Shown piece by piece: positions 1 through 5,170 of a stretch of 5,269 nucleotides of DNA. The stretch is from positions 1 to 5,269 of the forward strand of contig CAKRTP010000118.1 in NCBI GenBank assembly GCA_934402155.1, written 5' to 3'. The notes under the pieces are model-generated. The model ran no database searches, was not told the DNA's origin, and was given only the letters and a program-made list of their open reading frames with translations. The first letter of the stretch is position 1; the number at the start of each line of letters is the position of its first letter. Both the position numbers and the translations under genes were made by a program. Source of the stretch: an uncultured Blautia sp. (GTDB lineage: Bacteria; Bacillota; Clostridia; Lachnospirales; Lachnospiraceae).

Positions 1-1
1 A

Positions 2-61
2 GCAGATCTTGCCGGAAAAGAAGCAGTATTTGATGTTACTGTGAATGGAATTTATGAATAA
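2..61 (+). CDS. C-terminal end of a trigger-factor-type FKBP peptidyl-prolyl isomerase (partial)
   Basis: Only the last 19 codons and a TAA stop are in the window; the gene begins off the left edge. The visible tail reads ADLAGKEAVFDVTVNGIYE. This matches the closing strand of the FKBP-like isomerase domain of trigger factor, where an 'L-x-G-K-x-A-x-F-x-V/I' segment is typical. Such domains catalyse cis-trans isomerisation at prolyl bonds and help nascent or secreted proteins fold. In full trigger factor a helical chaperone domain of well over 100 residues follows this point, but here the protein stops at once. It is therefore probably a shorter trigger-factor-like isomerase rather than canonical Tig. 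A bidirectional terminator follows within 10 bases. The reading frame and stop are certain; the family call rests on a short stretch and is moderately sure. Confidence 0.6.
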   Translation, partial: ADLAGKEAVFDVTVNGIYE

Positions 62-67
62 AAATAT

Positions 68-108
68 AAAAAATCGCGCCCCGCAGCATTTGCTGCGGGG
101 CCATTTTT
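68..108. terminator. Bidirectional intrinsic terminator between convergent genes
   Basis: A perfect 10-bp GC-rich stem (78-87 with 92-101, arm GCCCCGCAGC) closes an ATTT loop. On the plus strand it is followed by CA and five T (104-108). On the minus strand it is followed by GCGA and six T (complement of 68-73). It sits between the plus-strand isomerase stop at 61 and the minus-strand DUF4317 stop at 107-109, so it can end transcription from both sides. The plus-strand T run overlaps the DUF4317 stop codon, which is very compact packing. Confidence 0.9.
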
Positions 109-1258
109 AAATCTCATCTGTATTATCTTCAGAAAAACTTCCTGTCACATGAATGCCATTGATTTCGACATCTCCCTCCATCGGAATTACAATACATTTA
201 CGTCCATCAATAATCTGGGTTTCAATCAATGCCGCGCGATCCGGATCTACATGGATGACAACATCAGGGGTTTTGATCTCCGTCCGGCGGGTATTGGTAA
301 TGTTGGACACCATGAGAGAGGCATTTTCTCCGGCTGTGGATTCATAGCACTGGTCAAAGTTTTCCATCTTTTCTTCTTCAACACCACATTCTTCAAAAAG
401 ACGTTTTACTTCCGGTTTGGTAAGAACAGCCGGTTCAGGAGAATCTTTCTGGCTTTCAACCCATTCATTTAATTTTTCGTGTATATTCATGACGGTATCA
501 TAAGCGCAGTCTTCGCCAAGAGTTTCTTCCACAAGTGCATTAAAAGAATCACGCTGTCCGCCAGCAGAAAGTGGAGTTTCACAGCCAAACAGTTCGTCTA
601 CGAAGGTACTGCGAAGTTTTTCGGCGTTTTTGGAGTAATAGAGCAGTCCATGAATGTCTGTACTGCGGTCATTAAATACAGGAAAAAGGAATCCGAGATC
701 TGGCATTTCCACGATCCAGTCGCGGATACGATCTTCAATATTGTTGGTTTCTGCATTATAACAGAGCCCTGCCTTGGAAAGATTTACCGGACAGATACTG
801 CACAGAATATGATCAAAAATTTCATCAGAGGCATCAAACATTTCCTGTCCATCGGATGATTTTCCGGGGATATCATATACTGCATGAATGAGGATTATGT
901 AATAATTCTCACCGTAATCATAAGCCTGAATGACTTTATCATAAAATTCTTCCAGAATGGAGTCATCCTGGAGTTTGCTTCCTCGCAGTCGAAGAAGAAA
1001 TTCCTGAGTGCCGCCCTCCTTCTCCTGTTCCAGAGGAAAATCCATATTGATGAGGTTTTTGCCGATGGTACCGGAAAGTGTTTTTTTGAAAATTTCAAAG
1101 TATTTGAACATTTCTTCTTCGGAAAGAGAAAGAAATGCCTCTTTCAGTTTGGTCTTTTTGTTTTTTTCTCCATCAACATAGCAGCCGCAGATACGCGTAA
1201 TAGCACAGTTGTTGGGGGTGAATTGTTTTTTTATTTCGGATATTTCTTTTTTATTCAT
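107..1258 (-). CDS. DUF4317 family protein, function unknown
   Basis: The 383-residue product resembles the DUF4317 family of Clostridia, whose biochemical role is unknown. Recognisable stretches are the N-terminal NKKEISEIKKQF...ITRICGCYV segment (residues 2-28), TLSGTIGKNLI (60-70), the Cys motif CSICPVNLSKAGLC (153-166) and GFLFPVFNDRSTDIH (189-203). There is no signal peptide or membrane segment, so it should be cytosolic. The C-terminal third is acidic and ends in a short beta-rich stretch. The start is supported by GAGGAG (complement of 1266-1271), seven bases upstream of the ATG. It ends against the bidirectional terminator. The preceding minus-strand gene has its own terminator, so this gene is probably transcribed alone from a promoter squeezed into about 47 bases, or by read-through. 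I assign no function; the family name is from memory. Confidence 0.85.
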   Translation of the reverse strand: MNKKEISEIKKQFTPNNCAITRICGCYVDGEKNKKTKLKEAFLSLSEEEMFKYFEIFKKTLSGTIGKNLINMDFPLEQEKEGGTQEFLLRLRGSKLQDDSILEEFYDKVIQAYDYGENYYIILIHAVYDIPGKSSDGQEMFDASDEIFDHILCSICPVNLSKAGLCYNAETNNIEDRIRDWIVEMPDLGFLFPVFNDRSTDIHGLLYYSKNAEKLRSTFVDELFGCETPLSAGGQRDSFNALVEETLGEDCAYDTVMNIHEKLNEWVESQKDSPEPAVLTKPEVKRLFEECGVEEEKMENFDQCYESTAGENASLMVSNITNTRRTEIKTPDVVIHVDPDRAALIETQIIDGRKCIVIPMEGDVEINGIHVTGSFSEDNTDEI

Positions 1259-1281
1259 AAATAAACTCCTCGCGTCTGAAA

Positions 1282-1287
1282 AATATA
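1282..1287 (-). promoter_or_regulatory. Possible -10 box for the DUF4317 gene
   Basis: On the minus strand TATATT lies about 24 bases upstream of the DUF4317 start, inside the short gap after the upstream terminator. A T-rich hexamer TTTTTC lies 17 bases further upstream (complement of 1305-1310), but it is a poor -35 match and overlaps the terminator A/T arm. A promoter is expected here because a terminator separates the two genes. This particular box is a weak guess in A/T-rich sequence. Confidence 0.3.
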
Positions 1288-1305
1288 AAAGATATTTTGG
1301 GTCAG

Positions 1306-1331
1306 AAAAAAAGGGCCGTAAGGCCCTTTTT
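1306..1331 (-). terminator. Intrinsic terminator of the DUF6483-phosphoribosyltransferase operon
   Basis: A perfect hairpin has arms AAAAAGGGCC (1308-1317) and its complement (1322-1331) around a GTAA loop. On the minus strand it ends in seven T (complement of 1306-1312). It begins only a few bases beyond the stop codon of the phosphoribosyltransferase gene at 1337, so it ends that transcript and separates it from the DUF4317 gene. Confidence 0.88.
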
Positions 1332-1336
1332 ACAGT

Positions 1337-1978
1337 TTAGATCTTGGAATAACCAAAGCCATTTACCAGTGCATCCAGTTTCTGTTTCCGGGCACATAAA
1401 GGACAGGTTGCAGCGGAATAAGAACCATAATTCGGAAGATCCCGATGGTCAAAAATACTGTAAACCGGAAGACCGGCAATGCTGGTAGCAGCGCTGAAAA
1501 TCGCAGCGATGCCACGAATCGCACCGCCATAATACAAAATACTCTCAACTGCACGGGACAGGGTTTCACCCGTTGTTATAGAACCATCCAGAATCAGGAT
1601 ATTCTTGTTCCGGATCATTGGCTGGATGTTATCACGGAAGATAATCTGTCCGGAGTTATTGTATTCCGGTGAGATAACATAAATCGTCTGATGAGAATTC
1701 ATGGAATAAACACCGGCTCTGGTGAGAGTTTCTGCCAGATAAGCTCCAACAACTTCCAGTCCGCTCATACAGATGATAGTATCAACAGGAATACTTGTTT
1801 CGTAGTTGGCGGATAGTGCCTCTGCGATACGTATTGCCTCAGAACTTCTGGAACGCATAGTAGTGAGATCCAGATAGTGGGTAATGTGAGACTGCGGCGT
1901 TGCAAAATGTCCAGAATAAACCTTGAGCTGGATTTTTTTATCGCTGCGGGCATAAATTTTGGTCATTTTTGATTCCAT
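1337..1978 (-). CDS. Phosphoribosyltransferase-fold protein, orotate PRTase-like but atypical
   Basis: The 213-residue cytosolic protein has a type I phosphoribosyltransferase signature at residues 127-139, ILILDGSITTGET: hydrophobic strand, acidic residue, then TTG for the PRPP phosphate. In active family members two acidic residues are adjacent (ED or DD). Here the second is Gly132, leaving only Asp131. The flexible loop of true orotate enzymes (RK-x-x-K-x-H/G before the motif) is also not evident; that region reads SPEYNNSGQIIFRDN. An upstream segment, DTIICMSGLEVVGAYLAETL (66-85), fits the domain's first helix-strand unit. The C terminus has a CPLC motif (192-195), possibly half of a metal site. 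GGGAGG six bases upstream supports the first ATG over Met5. It is the second gene of an operon after the DUF6483 gene (22-base gap). It could be a divergent enzyme of nucleotide salvage or a PRPP-sensing protein; I would not call it pyrE. Confidence 0.78.
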   Translation of the reverse strand: MESKMTKIYARSDKKIQLKVYSGHFATPQSHITHYLDLTTMRSRSSEAIRIAEALSANYETSIPVDTIICMSGLEVVGAYLAETLTRAGVYSMNSHQTIYVISPEYNNSGQIIFRDNIQPMIRNKNILILDGSITTGETLSRAVESILYYGGAIRGIAAIFSAATSIAGLPVYSIFDHRDLPNYGSYSAATCPLCARKQKLDALVNGFGYSKI

Positions 1979-2000
1979 AAAATCCCTCCCTTATGAAAAA

Positions 2001-2387
2001 TTATAAAATTTCTGTACGGAATGCTTCTGCAATTCCGCTGAGCTGATAACGGTCAGCAAGATCCTGAATCCCGGTCATGATTTCTTCGCGGCTGAAATTG
2101 TGGGCTTCCAGGAAGTCATCGTCCTTTCCATTAAGATTATAATAAAAAAGAAGACCGATCTCCAGATTCTGGCGGTCACCATCACAGGTCATTTCGTATA
2201 ACTGATTTTCTGCTTCATCAATCCTTCCTTCGTCTATTAAAGCAAGCAGTTCCTCAAGTACTGTTCTGGCAGAGGCATCCTCGATCACATTCGGGGACAG
2301 TTCAGATGCACTTACATGAAACAGCATTTTCATAACTGCATGAATCATTTCGCGGATCTGACGCAGTATAAAATCATCCTGAAGCAT
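2001..2387 (-). CDS. DUF6483 family small protein, function unknown
   Basis: The 128-residue protein resembles the DUF6483 family of Clostridia. The N terminus (residues 1-25) is an amphipathic helix with MLQDDFILRQIREMIHAV. The middle is rich in acidic helix-forming residues (RTVLEELLALIDEGRIDEAENQLYEM, in two parts around residues 41-67), which looks like one tetratricopeptide-like helix pair. The C-terminal half is again helical, ending in AEAFRTEIL. There is no signal peptide or membrane span and no catalytic motif that I recognise; a small adaptor or binding protein is plausible but unproven. GGGAG (complement of 2394-2398), six bases upstream, fixes the start. It is the first gene of a two-gene operon with the phosphoribosyltransferase, and its leader holds a 12-bp inverted repeat. 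The family name is from memory. Confidence 0.75.
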   Translation of the reverse strand: MLQDDFILRQIREMIHAVMKMLFHVSASELSPNVIEDASARTVLEELLALIDEGRIDEAENQLYEMTCDGDRQNLEIGLLFYYNLNGKDDDFLEAHNFSREEIMTGIQDLADRYQLSGIAEAFRTEIL

Positions 2388-2408
2388 TGGATTCTCCCTT
2401 CTGAATCG

Positions 2409-2437
2409 TGTAACTGTTTATCTGATAAACAGTTACA
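2409..2437. repeat. Perfect 12-bp inverted repeat in the DUF6483 operon leader (operator or 5' hairpin)
   Basis: The arms TGTAACTGTTTA (2409-2420) and TAAACAGTTACA (2426-2437) are exact complements around a five-base spacer TCTGA. No T run follows on either strand, so it is not a terminator. It lies between the DUF6483 ribosome binding site and the predicted -10 box on the minus strand, and its outer end coincides with the predicted transcription start. It could be the operator of a dimeric repressor, or form a stem-loop at the very 5' end of the mRNA. The inverted repeat is certain; the role is inferred. Confidence 0.7.
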
Positions 2438-2443
2438 ATTTCG

Positions 2444-2472
2444 ATAAAATATCTATCTTTAGATTACCACAA
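2444..2472 (-). promoter_or_regulatory. Candidate promoter of the DUF6483-phosphoribosyltransferase operon
   Basis: On the minus strand TTGTGG (complement of 2467-2472) is followed after 17 bases by TTTTAT (complement of 2444-2449). These are partial matches to a housekeeping -35/-10 pair, and they place the transcript start near 2437, at the edge of the inverted repeat. The region is A/T-rich, so other pairings are possible. A promoter somewhere here is expected because the operon starts divergently from its neighbour. Confidence 0.4.
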
Positions 2473-2526
2473 ATGATGCAATTCTACCAGAGAAAAAGAA
2501 AAAAATAAGAAGATTCTTCAAATTTC

Positions 2527-2555
2527 TTTACTGGAAAATTACTGAATGCTATAAT
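2527..2555 (+). promoter_or_regulatory. Strong extended -10 promoter of the cyclic di-GMP/Hpt operon
   Basis: A perfect TATAAT (2550-2555) is preceded by TG and one base (2547-2549), giving a consensus extended -10. TTTACT (2527-2532, four of six matches to TTGACA) sits exactly 17 bases upstream. A-rich sequence at 2491-2506 could act as an upstream element. The predicted start near 2562 leaves a leader of about 40 bases before the ATG, too short for a cyclic di-GMP riboswitch. Confidence 0.8.
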
Positions 2556-2591
2556 ATATTTTTGTAGAAGACATGAGACGTATGCATGTGG

Positions 2592-2597
2592 AAGGAG
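2592..2597 (+). promoter_or_regulatory. Ribosome binding site that fixes the start of the GGDEF/HD-GYP gene
   Basis: AAGGAG lies four bases before the ATG at 2602. The spacing is slightly tight, but no later in-frame ATG (residues 9, 17 and 18) has a comparable site, so this start is preferred. Confidence 0.75.
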
Positions 2598-2601
2598 TGC
2601 C

Positions 2602-4677
2602 ATGGAAACGCAAAATAACTATAAAATGACAGAGTCCGAATGGAAAATCATGATGCGGGAACTGCAAAAAGTATTTTCCGTTGTGCGTCTTCTGAGTGAG
2701 GAGGAACTGCGTACAGGCAGGATACAGGGAAACACGGAAACAACAGAAGGATGTGAGTGCTATGCATTCTGGAATAAACATAAGCGATGTGACAGCTGCA
2801 TTTCCAGGGCAGCTTTTGCAGAGAAAAGCAAAAAAACAAAGCTAGAGTTTCTGGACGGAAATATTTTTCAGGTGGTGTCCAGGTATGTTGAGATTGATGG
2901 TGTTCCATATGTAGCAGAGTTAATAAATAAGCTTGATGGTGATACACTGATAAGTAAGACAGAAAAGTATGAAATGCTCAAGAAACTGCTCCGATATGAT
3001 CGGGAATTGTATATGGATGCTCTGACCGGAGCGTACAACAGGCGTTATTATGAAGATCAGCTGAGACAGGCTGAGATGACAGCCGGTGTTGCGATGATCG
3101 ATCTGGATGATTTCAAGTACTATAACGATACGTATGGTCACAATACAGGTGACCTTATCCTGAAAACGGTTGTAAATGTTATTCGCAGCAGTATTCGTAA
3201 GACAGATATGCTGGTACGTCTGGGGGGAGATGAATTTCTTCTGATCATGCCAGATATTCCGGAAACTCCATTTCGAAAGAAGCTGAAACAGATACAGAAA
3301 CAGATTTATGCGATGGGAGTTCCAGGGTATTCACAGATTCAGATATCTGTCAGTATAGGCGGAGTACTGGCTTCGCATGGGACGATAGAGGCTGCAATTA
3401 ATAAGGCAGACCAGTATATGTATCAGGCAAAAACAAGCAAAAATACGGTTGTCACTGAAGGTGATCTGCGATATGAGATGCAGACTGCAGACAATTCATC
3501 TGTGATTCATAAACATAAAATCCTGATAGTAGATGATTCGGAAATGAACAGAGAGATTCTTTCCGCAATTCTTGAAAATGAATTTGATATTCTTGAAGCA
3601 TCAAATGGAGAAGAATGTATTTCTGTCATAAGAGAATACGGAATTAATATTTCCCTGGTACTTCTGGATATTGTAATGCCTGTGATGGATGGATTTGAAG
3701 TACTGGAATTTCTGAATAAATATGAATGGATTGATGATATTCCGGTAATTATGATTTCAAGTGAAGATTCTGCGGCAAGTGTCAAAAAGGCATATGAAAT
3801 GGGAGTTTCAGATTATATAAACAGACCATTTGATGTTGAGGTTGTTCATCGACGAGTATTTAATACGATCAAACTTTATGCAAAACAGCGCAGGCTGATA
3901 GATCTGATCACAAGTCAGATATATGAGAAAGAAAAGAACAATCGTATTCTGATCGAGATATTAAGTCAGATTGTAGAATTTCGAAATGGTGAGAGTGGAC
4001 GCCATGTCCTGAATGTAAATATTATCAGTGAGATCCTTCTGGAACAACTGGTGCAGATAACAGACAAATACAATATTTCGTGGTCAGACAGACTCATGAT
4101 CACAACGGCAGCCTCACTTCATGATATCGGAAAAATAGGTATTGATGACAAAATTCTGAATAAAACAGAAAAATTAACTCCGGAAGAAACCGAAAAAATA
4201 AAAGAACACACAGTGATAGGTGCCTCCATGCTGGAGAACATGGAATTATTCAAGAATGAAGAATTTGTCAAGGTTGCTTATCAGATTTGTCGGTGGCATC
4301 ATGAACGCTATGATGGCATGGGGTATCCTGATGGACTGAAAGGTGATGAAATTCCTATTTCAGCACAGGTAGTTGCATTGGCGGATGTCTATGATGCGCT
4401 GGTCAGCAGAAGAGCTTATAAGAAGTGCTGTTCACATAAAGAAGCAACGGAAATGATCCTGGCTGGGAAATGTGGTGCCTTTAATCCCATACTTCTGAGA
4501 TGTCTGACAGAGGCACAGGATAAAATAAAACAAAATATTGTAATAAATGAAAATGAGAACAGTTCATACAAAAGAAATATTATGAAAGAACTGAAGGAAT
4601 ATGAAAATACAAAAGAAAATCTGATGCAGTCTATTGCTCAGGATATCAGGAAAGAATGCGCCGAGATAGAGGGATAA
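2602..4677 (+). CDS. Bifunctional cyclic di-GMP protein: PAS-like, GGDEF, REC and HD-GYP domains
   Basis: This 691-residue soluble protein should both synthesise and hydrolyse cyclic di-GMP. Residues about 10-115 form a PAS-like sensor with a Cys cluster, CECYAFW...RCDSC (C51, C53, C63, C66). The GGDEF domain (about 135-290) has DALTGAYNRR (139-148), the metal-site strand IDLDDFK (166-172), an RxxD inhibitory site (R199, D202) and GGDEF (208-212). The receiver domain (about 305-420) has the DD pair 311-312, phosphoacceptor D356 and S386, but Arg408 replaces the usual switch Lys (YINRPF). A helical linker leads to the HD-GYP domain (about 450-640), with E464 and H468, HDIGKIG (507-513), H536, HHERYDGMGYP (566-576) and D595. 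These match the ligands expected of a trinuclear HD-GYP phosphodiesterase. The usual RPY near the end reads RRAY (603-606). A charged helical tail ends the protein. An Hpt gene follows 63 bases downstream, the likely phosphotransfer partner. Activities are predicted from motifs only. Confidence 0.93.
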   Translation: METQNNYKMTESEWKIMMRELQKVFSVVRLLSEEELRTGRIQGNTETTEGCECYAFWNKHKRCDSCISRAAFAEKSKKTKLEFLDGNIFQVVSRYVEIDGVPYVAELINKLDGDTLISKTEKYEMLKKLLRYDRELYMDALTGAYNRRYYEDQLRQAEMTAGVAMIDLDDFKYYNDTYGHNTGDLILKTVVNVIRSSIRKTDMLVRLGGDEFLLIMPDIPETPFRKKLKQIQKQIYAMGVPGYSQIQISVSIGGVLASHGTIEAAINKADQYMYQAKTSKNTVVTEGDLRYEMQTADNSSVIHKHKILIVDDSEMNREILSAILENEFDILEASNGEECISVIREYGINISLVLLDIVMPVMDGFEVLEFLNKYEWIDDIPVIMISSEDSAASVKKAYEMGVSDYINRPFDVEVVHRRVFNTIKLYAKQRRLIDLITSQIYEKEKNNRILIEILSQIVEFRNGESGRHVLNVNIISEILLEQLVQITDKYNISWSDRLMITTAASLHDIGKIGIDDKILNKTEKLTPEETEKIKEHTVIGASMLENMELFKNEEFVKVAYQICRWHHERYDGMGYPDGLKGDEIPISAQVVALADVYDALVSRRAYKKCCSHKEATEMILAGKCGAFNPILLRCLTEAQDKIKQNIVINENENSSYKRNIMKELKEYENTKENLMQSIAQDIRKECAEIEG

Positions 4678-4740
4678 ATATCGCAGGGCTATCAGAAAAC
4701 AGAATGTGTTTCATTAATAAAAGTTAAAGGAGAAATTATA

Positions 4741-5091
4741 ATGACAGTTAGAGAATGCTACGAAAAAATGGGGGCAAATTATGATGGAGTTTTATCCAGA
4801 CTTGGAAATGAAATGCTGATCAAAAAATTTGCAGTCAAATTTCTCAAAGATCCAAGCTTTCAGGATCTCACAGATGCAATCGAACAGGGAGATGCAGAAC
4901 GTGCATTCCGTGCAGCACATACATTAAAAGGTATTTGTCTGAACCTTGGATTTGACAATCTCTACAAACCAAGTGAAGCACTGACAGAAAATCTCCGTGG
5001 AAGAACACTTAATGGGTATGAATCATTATATGCCGAAGTGAAAGAACAGTATAAAAAAACAGTAGAGGCGATTAATGGAATTGCAGAATAA
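4741..5091 (+). CDS. Stand-alone histidine phosphotransfer (Hpt) protein
   Basis: The 116-residue, all-helical, cytosolic protein has the Hpt signature AHTLKGICLNLGF at residues 59-71. His60 is the phosphoacceptor, Lys63 and Gly64 are the conserved supporting residues, and the preceding helix GDAERAFRA is typical. Hpt proteins carry phosphate between receiver domains and have no kinase activity. The length matches a single Hpt four-helix bundle with nothing added. AAAGGAG (4726-4732), eight bases before the ATG, fixes the start. The gene follows the GGDEF-REC-HD-GYP gene after 63 bases with no terminator between, so the two are probably co-transcribed. The receiver in the neighbour (Asp356) is the obvious partner. 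A hybrid kinase encoded elsewhere would be needed to feed the relay, or the Hpt could drain phosphate from the receiver. Family assignment is sure; the partner is inferred from position. Confidence 0.92.
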   Translation: MTVRECYEKMGANYDGVLSRLGNEMLIKKFAVKFLKDPSFQDLTDAIEQGDAERAFRAAHTLKGICLNLGFDNLYKPSEALTENLRGRTLNGYESLYAEVKEQYKKTVEAINGIAE

Positions 5092-5093
5092 GA

Positions 5094-5140
5094 ATAACCA
5101 GGAAGACCGGACACAGTAAGTGTCCGGTCTTCCTGGTTAT
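5094..5140. terminator. Long 21-bp perfect inverted repeat, probable terminator between convergent genes
   Basis: The arms 5094-5114 and 5120-5140 are exact complements over 21 bp around an AGTAA loop; the core is CCGGACAC/GTGTCCGG. It starts two bases after the Hpt stop codon and lies 30 bases beyond the stop of the convergent minus-strand gene. No T run follows on the plus strand. On the minus strand the sequence after the stem is only mildly T-rich (TCTTATTCTG). It can stop or protect transcripts from both sides, but it is not a textbook intrinsic terminator, and a role in 3' end protection is possible. Confidence 0.65.
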
Positions 5141-5170
5141 ATGGGATAACAGTGATAAAGTATGTCGTAA

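Noticed and set aside
149..1264. Several plus-strand open frames of 60-126 codons opposite the DUF4317 gene
   Set aside because: They are antisense shadows of a well-supported minus-strand gene, have no good ribosome binding sites, and give Phe-rich, low-plausibility proteins.
2509..2519. Short palindrome GAAGATTCTTC just upstream of the -35 box
   Set aside because: Five-base arms in A/T-rich, purine-rich DNA are expected by chance; nothing else supports an operator.
2562..2601. Possible cyclic di-GMP riboswitch in the leader of the GGDEF/HD-GYP gene
   Set aside because: The predicted leader is only about 40 bases and shows no room for the paired helices of either known cyclic di-GMP riboswitch class.
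2539..3141. Minus-strand open frames overlapping the promoter and 5' part of the GGDEF gene
   Set aside because: They lie opposite clear domain-coding sequence, lack ribosome binding sites, and would run across the strong plus-strand promoter.
4678..4740. Possible terminator or separate promoter between the GGDEF/HD-GYP and Hpt genes
   Set aside because: No stable hairpin with a T run and no convincing -35/-10 pair is visible in the 63-base gap, so co-transcription is the simpler reading.
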